The notes beneath the pieces are model-generated. The model ran no database searches. It saw only the letters and a program-made list of their open reading frames with translations, and was not told where the DNA came from. Shown here one piece after another: positions 28,431 through 37,225 of a DNA stretch of 64,000 bases (position 1 is its first letter; every line of letters starts with the position of its first letter). The translations under genes and the position numbers were made by a program. Origin of the DNA: Asticcacaulis currens (GTDB lineage: Bacteria; Pseudomonadota; Alphaproteobacteria; Caulobacterales; Caulobacteraceae); NCBI RefSeq assembly GCF_028550395.1, contig NZ_JAQQKW010000001.1, positions 496,001 through 560,000 on the forward strand, in the 5' to 3' direction.

Positions 28431-30056
28431 ATGAGTGAAAACAAATGGGAAAAGCTTCAGGCGGCGCTTGGGGCCACCGGCATTTCTATCAAGGATGTTG
28501 CGGAGGCTGCGGGCATTGCGCCTTCATCACTGTTTCGAGCGCTGAGCGGTCAGACCAAGGCCCCGCGCGCCGATACAGTCGATAAGCTGGAGGCGGCCTT
28601 TGTCGCCCTGACGACCGCCCGCATGGCCAGTTTTCGTGACACCCTGGCCCTCTATGGTTTCAACCCGATCAAGAACCCCAACGACCTGATGGCTTCGCAC
28701 ATGACCGCACTGAACCGCACGCGTAAATATTTCGGCACCGATGGCATCCGGGGCCGCGTCAACAGCTTCCCTATGACCGCCGAGGTCGCCTACCGCGTCG
28801 GTATGGCAGCGGGCAAAATGTTCATGTCTTCGGACAACCGCCGGCATCTGGCGGTGATCGGCAAGGATACACGTCTGTCGGGCTATATGATCGAACCGGC
28901 ACTGGTGGCTGGATTTACCTCGGTCGGCATGGATGTGCGCCTGTTCGGCCCCCTGCCCACACCGGGGGTTGCCATGATGACCCGTTCGATGCGCGCCGAT
29001 CTGGGGGTAATGATCTCCGCCTCGCACAATCCCTATTTCGATAATGGCATCAAGTTGTTTGGGCCGGATGGCTATAAGCTGTCCGATGAGGTGGAACTGG
29101 CCATTGAGGCGCGCATGGACGGCAATATTCTCGACGGCATTGCCGACCCGCAGAAACTGGGCCGCGTTCAGCGCGTCGATGATGCGCAGTATCGCTATGT
29201 CGAAATCGCCAAGGCGACCTTCGCTAAAAACCTGCTGCTTAAGGGGCTGCGCATCGTTATCGACTGCGCCAATGGTGCGGCCTATAAGGTGGCCCCGACC
29301 ACGCTTTACGAGCTGGGCGCAGAAATCTTCTGTCTGGGCGTGTCGCCCGACGGCATGAATATCAACGAAAAGTGCGGCTCGACCCAGCCCCAGGCCATGG
29401 CCGAAAAGGTCAAGGAACTGCGTGCCGATATCGGTATTGCGCTGGACGGCGATGCGGACCGTCTGGTCATTTGCGATGAAAAGGGCACCATCGTGGATGG
29501 CGATCAGATCATGGCCATTATCGCCACCAGTCTTGCGGCTAAGGGTCAATTGAAGGGCGGCGGTCTGGTCGCCACAGTGATGTCGAATCTGGGTCTTGAG
29601 CGCCTGATGACGTCGAAGGGCCTGACGCTGGAGCGCACCAAGGTAGGCGACCGCTACGTGATGGAAAAGATGCGCGAGGGCGGTTTCAATCTGGGCGGCG
29701 AACAGTCGGGCCACGTCATCATGCTTGATCACGCGACGACCGGCGACGGCCTGATCGCTGCACTTCAAGTGCTGGCGGTGCTGGTCGAAAGCGGCCGCCC
29801 GATGAGCGAGCTGGCGCGTCAGTTTGAGCCGGTGCCGCAGCTTCTCAAAAACGTGCGCTTTACAGGCGACAGCCCCCTGAACCGTGAAGACGTGAAACAG
29901 GCCATTGCAGATGGTGAGGCGACGCTGAAAGGTACGGGGCGGGTACTGGTGCGGCCGTCGGGCACCGAACCGCTGATCCGCGTTATGGCTGAAGGCGACG
30001 ATGCCACTCAGGTGCGAGCGGTGGTCGATCAGATTATCGGCGCGATTGCAGGGTGA
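28431..30056 (+). CDS. glmM: Phosphoglucosamine mutase with N-terminal helix-turn-helix domain
   Basis: Interconverts glucosamine-6-phosphate and glucosamine-1-phosphate. GlmM is normally about 450 residues; this frame encodes 541. The enzyme part begins at [11 protein letters not shown] (residue 98) and is complete: phosphoserine loop ISASHNP with Ser198, metal loop DGDADR, sugar-binding GGEQSGH and phosphate-binding [11 protein letters not shown]. Residues 18-60 form a Cro/C1-type helix-turn-helix ([23 protein letters not shown] and following). There is no stop or frame break between the two parts. Internal ATGs at residues 87 and 91 lack ribosome sites. The first ATG has only a weak GAGTGG. 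Start uncertainty remains. Confidence 0.9.
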   Translation: MSENKWEKLQAALGATGISIKDVAEAAGIAPSSLFRALSGQTKAPRADTVDKLEAAFVALTTARMASFRDTLALYGFNPIKNPNDLMASHMTALNRTRKYFGTDGIRGRVNSFPMTAEVAYRVGMAAGKMFMSSDNRRHLAVIGKDTRLSGYMIEPALVAGFTSVGMDVRLFGPLPTPGVAMMTRSMRADLGVMISASHNPYFDNGIKLFGPDGYKLSDEVELAIEARMDGNILDGIADPQKLGRVQRVDDAQYRYVEIAKATFAKNLLLKGLRIVIDCANGAAYKVAPTTLYELGAEIFCLGVSPDGMNINEKCGSTQPQAMAEKVKELRADIGIALDGDADRLVICDEKGTIVDGDQIMAIIATSLAAKGQLKGGGLVATVMSNLGLERLMTSKGLTLERTKVGDRYVMEKMREGGFNLGGEQSGHVIMLDHATTGDGLIAALQVLAVLVESGRPMSELARQFEPVPQLLKNVRFTGDSPLNREDVKQAIADGEATLKGTGRVLVRPSGTEPLIRVMAEGDDATQVRAVVDQIIGAIAG

Positions 30057-30216
30057 GCAATCGAACGACCTGGGGGATCGTTCGATATGCGCAAGACGCC
30101 ATAGGCACGGTGCAGCGAGCGCGATCGGAGACCCCCACCCTCACATCTCGCGGCCTTTCGCGGCTCGCGCGCTCCGCGTCCCCAACGCGTTTGGGAGGTA
30201 TAAGGTGTGCAAAGAC

Positions 30217-30256
30217 AAAAAAAGGCCGGAGCGTGAAGCTCCGGCCTTTCTCATTT
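30217..30256. terminator. Bidirectional terminator between glmM and rpsP
   Basis: A perfect 12-bp stem (AAAGGCCGGAGC, 30221-30232, with 30238-30249) around a 5-base loop. T-rich tracts on both sides serve the two convergent genes. Confidence 0.88.
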
Positions 30257-30273
30257 TTGTCGCCAGAAAGGGC

Positions 30274-30708
30274 TTAGCCTTCCGAAGCTTCCTCAGCGGG
30301 GGCTTCTTCAGCGGCCGGAGCGGCAGCAGCGGCTTCGGCTTCCGCCTTGGCAGCGGCTTCGGCGTCCAGACGATCCTGCTCGCGTTGAGCGCGCTCGGCG
30401 GCGCGTTCCTGAGCCTTCTTGCCCGGCATGCCCTTTTGCGGGTTGTTGCCGTGTTCCCACTTCACGAGGCCTTCCTTCGACAGGAAGCGCGCGACGCGGT
30501 CGGTCGGCTGAGCGCCCTTCTTGAGCCAGTCGGCAATGACTTCGGTCTTCAGGGTGACGCGGTTGGCATCGTCCTTCGACAGCATCGGGTTGTACGAACC
30601 GACCTTGGCGATGAACTTACCATCGCGCGGGGCGGCGGCATCAGCGATGACGATGTGGTAGTACGGGCGCTTCTTGGAGCCACCGCGGGCCAGACGAATT
30701 TTCAGCAT
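30274..30708 (-). CDS. rpsP: 30S ribosomal protein S16
   Basis: Small-subunit ribosomal protein needed for 30S assembly. The S16 core is in the first 85 residues ([20 protein letters not shown], then [19 protein letters not shown]). The total of 144 residues comes from an Ala/Glu/Arg-rich C-terminal tail that is low in complexity and probably helical then disordered. Longer S16 tails are common in alphaproteobacteria. It lies 38 bases after ffh on the same strand. rimM, trmD and rplS, which often follow rpsP, are not here; a terminator follows instead. Confidence 0.96.
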   Translation of the reverse strand: MLKIRLARGGSKKRPYYHIVIADAAAPRDGKFIAKVGSYNPMLSKDDANRVTLKTEVIADWLKKGAQPTDRVARFLSKEGLVKWEHGNNPQKGMPGKKAQERAAERAQREQDRLDAEAAAKAEAEAAAAAPAAEEAPAEEASEG

Positions 30709-30746
30709 GATAAGATCCTTTGATAGGCTGAGTTTCGAGTGAGGGG

Positions 30747-32312
30747 TTATTTCTTTTTGGGGTCGAACGGTTTAGCCCCGCCCAGCCCCGGAAGGGAATT
30801 GCCGAGACCCGGCAGGCCGGGCAGGCCACCAGGTATATTGGGCAGCTTGCCGGCGCCCAGCTGCTTCAGGCGCTCGAAATCGGCGCCCATATTGTCGCCG
30901 ATAGCGCCGGGATTGTTGTCGAGCTTTTTGCCCATCTGCTGCATCTGGGCCATGTTGGGCATGTTGCCCAGCCCCAGCATCTTGGCCATATTGCCCATGC
31001 CCTTTCCGCCGTTGCGAGCCATCATCTTGAAGACATCGGCCATTTGCCGGTGCTGTTTCAGAAGCCGGTTGATTTCCGCGACATCGACCCCGGCCCCGGC
31101 GGCGATACGGCGCTTGCGCGACGCGTTGAGCAAGTCTGGCTTCTTGCGCTCCAGCTTGGTCATGGAAGAGATGATGGCGATCTGACGGTCAAACATCTTG
31201 TCCGAGATGTTCATCTCGTCCATCTGCTTCTTGACCTTCTGCACACCGGGAAGCAGGCCCATAATGCCGGTCATGCCGCCCATGCGCTTCATCTGGCCGA
31301 GCTGATCGGCGAGGTCGTTCAGGTCAAACTGCCCCTTGGACAGCTTCTTGGCCATCTGCTCGGCCTTAGCCGCGTCCAGCTCCTGTGCCGCCTTTTCGAC
31401 CAGCGCCACCACGTCGCCCTGACCCAGAATGCGGCCGGCGATCCGGCGGGCGTCAAAGACATCCAGTGCATCGACCTTTTCACCCGAACCGGTGAACTTG
31501 ATCGGCAGTCCGGTGACGGCGCGCATGCTAAGCATCGCCCCGCCGCGTCCATCGCCGTCCACGCGGGTCAGGATCAGCCCGGTCAGCGGCAGACGGGCAT
31601 GGAAGGCTTCGGCGGTGCGCACCGCGTCCTGACCGGTCAGCGAGTCGGCTACCAGGAAGGTTTCGATCGGGTTCGAAATGGTGGCGATCTCGGCGGCCTC
31701 GGCCATCAGAGCTTCGTCCAGCGTCGTGCGACCGGCGGTATCGAGGATCAGGACGTCATAGCCCTGAAGTTTGGCCGATTGCAGGGCGCGACGGGTGATT
31801 TCCACCGCGCTCTGGCCGGCAATAATCGGCAGCACATCAACGCCAACCTGTTCGCCCAGCAGCTTCAACTGCTCCATAGCGGCGGGGCGACGGGTATCAA
31901 GCGAGGCCATCATGACCTTCTTGCGCTCGAACTTCGACAGGCGCAGCGCCAGCTTGGCCGAGGTGGTGGTCTTACCCGACCCTTGCAGACCGGCCATCAA
32001 GATGACGGCGGGCGGCACGGCCGCGAGATCGATGGGGGTCGGCTCCTCGCCGCCTAACATGTCGATCAGGCCGTCATAGACGATTTTCACTACCTGATCG
32101 GCGGGCTTGACGGCCTTGATAATGGCTTCCCCGGCGGCCAGCTCGCGCGCCTTGGTCATGAACTGACGCACCACCGGCAGAGCAACGTCGGCGTCGAGCA
32201 AGGCAACGCGGACTTCGCGCAGGGCTTCGTCAACGTCCTTTTCCGAAAGGACGCCGCGGCCACCCAGACGGTCGAACAGACCGGATAAGCGCTCGTTCAG
32301 CGAGTCGAACAT
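30747..32312 (-). CDS. ffh: Signal recognition particle protein Ffh
   Basis: GTPase of the signal recognition particle, which targets nascent membrane proteins with 4.5S RNA and FtsY. It has 521 residues. The N domain spans about 1-90. The G domain has [28 protein letters not shown] and [11 protein letters not shown]. The Met-rich M domain (about 325-450) binds RNA and signal peptide. The final 60 residues are Gly/Pro/Met-rich. It leads into rpsP. The leader on the minus strand contains competing hairpins and an intrinsic terminator, described separately. Confidence 0.97.
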   Translation of the reverse strand: MFDSLNERLSGLFDRLGGRGVLSEKDVDEALREVRVALLDADVALPVVRQFMTKARELAAGEAIIKAVKPADQVVKIVYDGLIDMLGGEEPTPIDLAAVPPAVILMAGLQGSGKTTTSAKLALRLSKFERKKVMMASLDTRRPAAMEQLKLLGEQVGVDVLPIIAGQSAVEITRRALQSAKLQGYDVLILDTAGRTTLDEALMAEAAEIATISNPIETFLVADSLTGQDAVRTAEAFHARLPLTGLILTRVDGDGRGGAMLSMRAVTGLPIKFTGSGEKVDALDVFDARRIAGRILGQGDVVALVEKAAQELDAAKAEQMAKKLSKGQFDLNDLADQLGQMKRMGGMTGIMGLLPGVQKVKKQMDEMNISDKMFDRQIAIISSMTKLERKKPDLLNASRKRRIAAGAGVDVAEINRLLKQHRQMADVFKMMARNGGKGMGNMAKMLGLGNMPNMAQMQQMGKKLDNNPGAIGDNMGADFERLKQLGAGKLPNIPGGLPGLPGLGNSLPGLGGAKPFDPKKK

Positions 32313-32360
32313 GCTTCTATTGCCCTATAAATCAATATCGGGACCTGGCTTTTTGCAAAA

Positions 32361-32443
32361 CAAAAAGACCCCGAGAACGCAACGCGTCGTCGGGGAGCCT
32401 CCGGTCCCCGTCCGATAGCGATGATCGGGGTCGTGACCTGAGA
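32361..32443 (-). promoter_or_regulatory. Structured ffh leader with terminator, candidate attenuator or riboswitch
   Basis: On the minus strand four blocks can pair in two exclusive ways. Block A CCCCGAT (32424-32430) pairs with block B (GGGG, 32406-32409, plus ATCGG, 32412-32416). Block B GGGGA (32405-32409) can instead pair with block C TCCCC (32392-32396). Block C as CCCCGA (32390-32395) pairs with block D TCGGGG (32369-32374), and TTTTTG follows as a terminator. A TCTCAGG string at 32437-32443 lies upstream. The terminator could also simply end the upstream glycosyltransferase transcript. Confidence 0.55.
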
Positions 32444-32503
32444 GGTTTGGTGTGCAAAAGGCGTAGGTCGCCTGAATGTTGCGTTCCTATGACCGCTCAG
32501 CCC

Positions 32504-33733
32504 TTAAGAGTCAAGCCACCTGTTGAAATCATGGGCTTTCAGTGCCTCCAGCGACCACCGCTGATTCAGCCGTGCAGGCGTGGCGCGGGCCGCCGCCATT
32601 TTTGAACCGCGAGCGACGGGGTCGGCCACCAGATCCTGCAAAATCCCGGCGGCGGTATCGAGGTCGGGCTCGGCCCACACCTGTGCCGGGTCATGCCGCA
32701 GAGCGCTATAGGGTCCATCCGGATCGTGCAGCTGCACCACGCGCGCCGTTACAGGATAGCCGTTGTCGGGAGCGAGAAAATCATTACCGGTGCCCTCAGT
32801 GGCGACCACAGCGACACCGGCATTCATCGCCTCCAGAAGGCCGAGGCCGAACCCTTCGGCGCGGTGCAGGGACAGGAAGATATCGACCGAGGCCATCAGC
32901 CGGTCCATGTCTTCGTCGCTCAGTCGTTCGGACAACAGGCGAACATCCGGACGGTTAGCGATCCGTTCGCTTAGTCTGGTCTGTGTGGCGCTATCCAGAG
33001 ACGAGGCTTTCAGCGTCAGGGCCGCCGCTGGCGAGGGGATTGGAAAGGCCTTCAGCCATGCCTCAATCGAAGCCCACGGGTTTTTGCGCGCCGGCGACGA
33101 ATTGACGTCGAACAGGCTCAACACCTCGCAGCGGTCCGGGCTGAGACCAAACCGTGCGCGGTCGGGTGAAGGGGGGGGCGCCATCAGGGGGTGCGGCATT
33201 ACACGCAACCGCCCGCACAGATCGTCCAGTCCCTGCGCCCGCAAGCCCGCCGCCAGCGCTTCGGCCACATAGGCACTGGGCGTCCACAGTTCATGCAACC
33301 ACCGCACCATGCGCGCCCACAAAGGCGGTGCCAGCGGGGTTTCCCACGCCCAGTAGCCGATGCGGTAACGGTGACGCCATTGTTCCGGTCTGTGAGTCAT
33401 CAGAGCGACCAGGAGTTCCGGGGCATTGGCGTGGATTAGCCAAACACCACCTTCTCCGGGCAAAACGGCTTTCTGGTCAGGAATATGCCGGAAACAGGGT
33501 CGCAAATCGTGGCGTCCCACAGCGTAACCGGCACTTTCCAGTGCGTCCGCAGTCATTCGTCCGGCCCGGCCTACTCCCAGACTTTCGTTGAAAAAACCGG
33601 ATACGATCAGCGGTCCCTGACGCAGATCATCGCTTTTGGGCCAGCGCACCTGGCGCGGGGCGGCGATGGCTTCGAGTCCGCCATGGATCAGTGGCAGGCG
33701 GTATTTGAGCGGCAGGCGGCGCAACAGAGACAT
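32504..33733 (-). CDS. Group 1 glycosyltransferase (GT4-like)
   Basis: Probable GT-B glycosyltransferase of 409 residues, acceptor and sugar unknown. The C-terminal donor domain has the hallmark SLHRAEGFGLGLLEAMNAG (EX7E-type motif). The N-terminal half has SGFFNESLGVGRAGRMTADAL. There is no signal peptide or membrane helix, so it acts at the cytoplasmic face, perhaps in surface polysaccharide synthesis. No other polysaccharide genes lie nearby. The ffh leader follows about 60 bases downstream. Confidence 0.8.
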   Translation of the reverse strand: MSLLRRLPLKYRLPLIHGGLEAIAAPRQVRWPKSDDLRQGPLIVSGFFNESLGVGRAGRMTADALESAGYAVGRHDLRPCFRHIPDQKAVLPGEGGVWLIHANAPELLVALMTHRPEQWRHRYRIGYWAWETPLAPPLWARMVRWLHELWTPSAYVAEALAAGLRAQGLDDLCGRLRVMPHPLMAPPPSPDRARFGLSPDRCEVLSLFDVNSSPARKNPWASIEAWLKAFPIPSPAAALTLKASSLDSATQTRLSERIANRPDVRLLSERLSDEDMDRLMASVDIFLSLHRAEGFGLGLLEAMNAGVAVVATEGTGNDFLAPDNGYPVTARVVQLHDPDGPYSALRHDPAQVWAEPDLDTAAGILQDLVADPVARGSKMAAARATPARLNQRWSLEALKAHDFNRWLDS

Positions 33734-33763
33734 GCGCCCTGCTTACCTTATGACGACTAATCC

Positions 33764-33991
33764 TTAAAGCCCAAGCCAGCGACGGCGTTGTTGCCAGTAG
33801 GATTCAAACTGATCGGCGAGGCTCTGGTCAGCAAAGTTCACCACCTTGACCATGCCGGTTTCCTTGGTGTCGGAATGGATCGAAATGGAGTCGGCGTCCT
33901 GCAACGAAGCCGCTTCGACAAATTTGAAAAAGGCACCGAAGAAGGCATCCTGTTCCGAAGCGCTGGCTATATCGAATTGCAGGCTGACCAC
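33764..33991 (-). CDS. Small hypothetical protein
   Basis: 75 residues from a GTG start, with an AGAGGGA ribosome site at good spacing. No family recognised. It is acidic in the middle and ends in an aromatic, basic segment (QFESYWQQRRRWLGL). It has no signal peptide or membrane segment. It is encoded 30 bases upstream of the glycosyltransferase on the same strand, so the two may be co-transcribed. Confidence 0.55.
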   Translation of the reverse strand: MVSLQFDIASASEQDAFFGAFFKFVEAASLQDADSISIHSDTKETGMVKVVNFADQSLADQFESYWQQRRRWLGL

Positions 33992-34181
33992 GACGAAATT
34001 CCCTCTTCACAACACCGCAGATAAAATAGTCAGGCCTTATGACTGGCCTGTATGAAAATATGTGCGCTGCACAATGAGCAAATGAAAGCCCAAAACGCCG
34101 GTGGAGTCAAATAAGACAAAGGTAAAAACTTGACGTGTGGCGTCAAGGTGTCATTTACCGCAGGCCTGTGCCAATATGGCC

Positions 34182-34213
34182 CACAAGGGAAATGGCGGCC
34201 CACTTCCCTTGTG
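34182..34213. repeat. 10-bp inverted repeat after alaC
   Basis: CACAAGGGAA (34182-34191) and TTCCCTTGTG (34204-34213) form a perfect stem with a 12-base loop. No U tract follows on either strand, so it is not a standard intrinsic terminator. It lies 44 bases beyond the alaC stop. Confidence 0.4.
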
Positions 34214-34256
34214 AGGCGAAAACTCACGTCTCCGTGAACGGATTATTCGCCGGGAT

Positions 34257-35453
34257 TTATTCCGCGGCCTGGGCCTTACTGCCCGATTGCAGCAGTTTTT
34301 TGATGTTGCGAGCCGCTTGTCGGATGCGGTGTTCGTTTTCGACCAGTCCGATACGTACATAGCCTTCGCCGTATTCACCGAAGCCGAGGCCCGGGGCGAC
34401 GGCGACATGGGCTTCTTCGATGAGCAGCTTGGCAAATTCAATCGACCCCAAGTGCTCGAACTTCGGCGGTATCTTGGCCCAGGCGAACATGGAGGCCGGG
34501 GGTGGCGGGATGTCCCATCCGGCGCGTTTCATGGATTCGACCAGAACGTCGCGGCGCGACTTATAGGTGTTGCGGATCTCTTCCACATTGTCCTGCGGGC
34601 CGTTGAGCGCGGCGGCGGCCGCCACCTGCATCGGCGTGAAACCGCCGTAATCGAGATAGGACTTCACCCGCGCTAAAGCGGCACAGATTTCCGAATTGCC
34701 AACTACCATACCCACGCGCCAGCCCGCCATAGCGTAGGTTTTGGAAAGGGAGTTGATCTCGACAGAGCGCTTGATGGCGCCTTCGACCTGAAGAATAGAG
34801 GGCGGCGGGTTGTTCTCGAAGTAGATTTCCGAATAGGCGATATCTGACAGCACTATCAGGTCGTGCTTTTCGGCGATGCGTATGACTTCCTTGTAGAAAT
34901 CCAGATCGACCCACTGCGCCGTCGGGTTCGACGGATAGGAAACGATCAGCACCGAGGGCGTCGGCACGGAGTGCTTTACCGCGCGCTCAATACCCGACAG
35001 ATACTGCTCCGGCGACAGGGCAGGGACGTGGCGGATGACACCACCGGCCATCAGGAAGCCGAAGGCGTGAATCGGATAGGCCGGATTGGGGCAGATGACC
35101 GTATCGCCGGGGCCGGTAATGGCCATGGCGAGGTTGGCAAAGCCTTCCTTGGAGCCAAGCGTCGCCACGACCTCGGTATCGGGATTGAGCTTCACGCCAT
35201 AGCGGCGCTCATAATAGCCCGCCATAGCCTTACGCAGGCCCTGTACGCCCTTGGACACTGAATAGCCGTGCGTCTTGGGTTTTTTGACCGTCTCGACCAG
35301 CTTTTCCACAATATGCGGCGCAGTATCCATGTCGGGATTGCCCATGCCGAAGTCGATCACATCGGTGCCGGCGGCGCGCAGACGGGCCTTCACCTTGTTG
35401 ACTTCTTCGAAGACATAAGGCGGCAGACGCCGGATACGGTAAAAATCGCGCAT
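34257..35453 (-). CDS. alaC: PLP-dependent aminotransferase, AlaC-like
   Basis: Class I/II aminotransferase, 398 residues, most like E. coli AlaC (glutamate-pyruvate transaminase). Shared blocks include FYRIRRLPPYVFEEVNK, IDFGMGNPDMDTAPHIVEKL, THGYSVSKG and GSKEGFANL. The PLP lysine is in SLSKTYAMAGWRVGM. The C-terminal substrate Arg is near GEGYVRIGLVENEHRIRQA. In several alphaproteobacteria a close homologue precedes homoserine dehydrogenase; that gene is absent here. The upstream in-frame extension overlaps a terminator and is not coding. An intrinsic terminator lies in the leader. Confidence 0.9.
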   Translation of the reverse strand: MRDFYRIRRLPPYVFEEVNKVKARLRAAGTDVIDFGMGNPDMDTAPHIVEKLVETVKKPKTHGYSVSKGVQGLRKAMAGYYERRYGVKLNPDTEVVATLGSKEGFANLAMAITGPGDTVICPNPAYPIHAFGFLMAGGVIRHVPALSPEQYLSGIERAVKHSVPTPSVLIVSYPSNPTAQWVDLDFYKEVIRIAEKHDLIVLSDIAYSEIYFENNPPPSILQVEGAIKRSVEINSLSKTYAMAGWRVGMVVGNSEICAALARVKSYLDYGGFTPMQVAAAAALNGPQDNVEEIRNTYKSRRDVLVESMKRAGWDIPPPPASMFAWAKIPPKFEHLGSIEFAKLLIEEAHVAVAPGLGFGEYGEGYVRIGLVENEHRIRQAARNIKKLLQSGSKAQAAE

Positions 35454-35500
35454 GATTGCACCTGAGAAGAGAACGTGACCTGACGCGGTCTGAGGGGGTG

Positions 35501-35540
35501 AAAGACAAAAAGCCCGCAAGGTCGCATTGGACCTGCGGGC
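35501..35540 (-). terminator. Intrinsic terminator in the alaC leader (possible attenuator)
   Basis: On the minus strand the stem GCCCGCAGGTC (35530-35540) pairs with GACCTTGCGGGC (35512-35523) with one bulge, followed by TTTTTGTCTTT. It lies 48-87 bases before the alaC ATG. No minus-strand gene lies upstream, so it must act on the alaC transcript itself. Two short upstream frames precede or cross it: MTIEV (35557-35574) and a 55-codon frame starting MSHMVWPAGP (35390-35557), the latter with a GAGG ribosome site. Confidence 0.65.
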
Positions 35541-35664
35541 CAGACCATATGACTCATCAAACCTCGATTGTCATCCCATAAACGGCGTCTTTTTCGGAAA
35601 TTTTTGCGCTCCGTGGAAAATAATTTTGCAAATACCCTATTAAGCTGATCCCTGGAGGGGCGCT

Positions 35665-36603
35665 ATGCCGACAAAAAGATCAAGCTGGCGGTGGGGTTTA
35701 GGGGCCAGTTTTGGCATTGGTGCCATGATGGCAGTTGTTGGCTTCTGGTTTGAACCGCGCAGCTTGGTGGTGTCGGAATTCGAGGTAATCACATCTGGCT
35801 GGCCACAGGACACAGCCCCTCTGCGTGTGGCCGTGCTGTCTGATATCCACGTGGATGCGGTTCATATGCCGCCTGAGCGGGTACGTCGCATTGCCGAACA
35901 GGTTCGCGCTCTGAGACCGGATGTCATTCTGCTCGCCGGAGACTATGTCGGCGGTTACGGGTTAGAGGCCGGTCTTCCGGGTGCGGCGCGTTCACGGAGA
36001 AGTACGCAAGACAATGACTTGCATGAAGACGGTCTGCGGGCGCTGGATGATTTGAACGCGCCGCTGGGCGTTTATGCGGTGATGGGCAATCACGACTGCT
36101 GGTGGGATTGCCGGCGAGTGCGAGAGATCCTGGCCGATACGCGGATACATGTTCTGGAAAATCAGGCGGCGCGGGTCGTCCGGCCCGGCGGTAACGTGTG
36201 GATAGCTGGTATCGAAGATGGTCAGACGCAAAGACCGGATTTTCAAACGGCCACAAAGACGGTTCCGCAAGGGGCCGCCTCCATTGCGCTTGTCCATAAT
36301 CCCGAGCTGTTTGACTGGGAGTCCAATGGGTTGCCGCTACAAATATCCGGGCATAGTCACGCAGGTCAGGTGCGTTTCCCCCTCATCGGTGCACCGGTAC
36401 GTGTCACCCGACATACCGAGGACACGGTGGATGGCTGGACTTCAGCGGGTGAGCGCTTGCTGATCGTGACACGTGGGTTAGGGGAATCGGGTTTGCCCGT
36501 GCGTTTTGGCGCACCCCCTCAGATCATGTTGCTTACTATTAAGCCCGGGCGACACTCGATGGTGAAGCCCGTGGCGACATATGCGCCTGAGACGAGGCGG
36601 TGA
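35665..36603 (+). CDS. Membrane-anchored metallophosphoesterase
   Basis: Calcineurin-like phosphoesterase, 312 residues, with an N-terminal membrane anchor (about 10-30) that places it at the inner membrane. Metal-binding motifs appear in order: LSDIHVD, LAGDYVGG, MGNHDCWWD, LVHNPELFD and SGHSHAGQ. This matches the YaeI/LpxG type of phosphodiesterase; LpxG cleaves UDP-diacylglucosamine in some bacteria. The substrate here is not determined. It is divergent from alaC. Confidence 0.85.
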   Translation: MPTKRSSWRWGLGASFGIGAMMAVVGFWFEPRSLVVSEFEVITSGWPQDTAPLRVAVLSDIHVDAVHMPPERVRRIAEQVRALRPDVILLAGDYVGGYGLEAGLPGAARSRRSTQDNDLHEDGLRALDDLNAPLGVYAVMGNHDCWWDCRRVREILADTRIHVLENQAARVVRPGGNVWIAGIEDGQTQRPDFQTATKTVPQGAASIALVHNPELFDWESNGLPLQISGHSHAGQVRFPLIGAPVRVTRHTEDTVDGWTSAGERLLIVTRGLGESGLPVRFGAPPQIMLLTIKPGRHSMVKPVATYAPETRR

Positions 36604-36608
36604 GATAG

Positions 36609-37178
36609 TCAGTAAAACCTCTGGCGGTTTTCGCCCCATTCGGCAGGGGTCTGGCCCCATATATCGACGGGCACATCCGTAAAGGGTGGCGGCAATTGAC
36701 CCGGACCTCGGTTGGATGACCCCAGAGCCTGTGCCACGCGCTGAGAGCCGAGATTGTCGGGCGCGATGGTGTGGATCACATCGTCCCAGCCCAGAACCTC
36801 GAACACATAGTCGATGCAGGCAGCCGCCGCTTCGGTGGCGTAGCCCTTGCCCTGTGCCGAAGACAACAGGCCCCAGCCGACCTCGCGGGCGGGCCACTGA
36901 TAGGGATAGAGTGGCCCGATGCGACCGACCCAGTCGCCCGTCGCCTTTTCCAGCACGCTGAACATATGAAAGCCGTCGAGCGCCCACGCCCCCGCAATGG
37001 CGCGCGTCACCCGCCAGGTTACGGCATCCGGCGTGACCCCGCCCAGATGTGTCATGACCTTTTCATCGGACTGAAAGGCGCAAAAGGCCGCAAAGTCCTC
37101 GGCGACGGGCGGGCGCAGGATCAGGCGCGGGGTTTCCAGCGTTGGGCCGAGAGAGGAGGTGGTGGGTAAAAGAGCCAT
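36609..37178 (-). CDS. GNAT family N-acetyltransferase
   Basis: Acetyl-CoA-dependent transferase of the RimJ/RimL-like GNAT group, 189 residues. It opens with LETPRLILRPPVAEDFAAF and has the acetyl-CoA-binding segment EVGWGLLSSAQGKGYATEAA and the downstream TIAPDNLGSQRVAQALG. The acceptor is unknown; proteins and small metabolites are both possible. Its stop lies 5 bases from that of the convergent phosphoesterase. Confidence 0.9.
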   Translation of the reverse strand: MALLPTTSSLGPTLETPRLILRPPVAEDFAAFCAFQSDEKVMTHLGGVTPDAVTWRVTRAIAGAWALDGFHMFSVLEKATGDWVGRIGPLYPYQWPAREVGWGLLSSAQGKGYATEAAAACIDYVFEVLGWDDVIHTIAPDNLGSQRVAQALGSSNRGPGQLPPPFTDVPVDIWGQTPAEWGENRQRFY

Positions 37179-37225
37179 AGTCCCCGGTTAGCCTCAGAGT
37201 TCGGCCCTTGCCAGTGACAAATCGG

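Noticed and set aside
28527-29768. Minus-strand frame of 413 codons
   Set aside because: It lies entirely antisense to glmM, whose family motifs are unambiguous; long antisense frames are expected from the codon bias of GC-rich DNA.
31044-32057. Plus-strand frame of 337 codons
   Set aside because: Antisense to ffh; low-complexity His/Gln-rich translation without domains.
32437-32443. TCTCAGG string suggesting a glycine riboswitch
   Set aside because: The other conserved parts of the glycine aptamer (the GGAGAG strand and the CCGAAGG segment) are not found at the right places.
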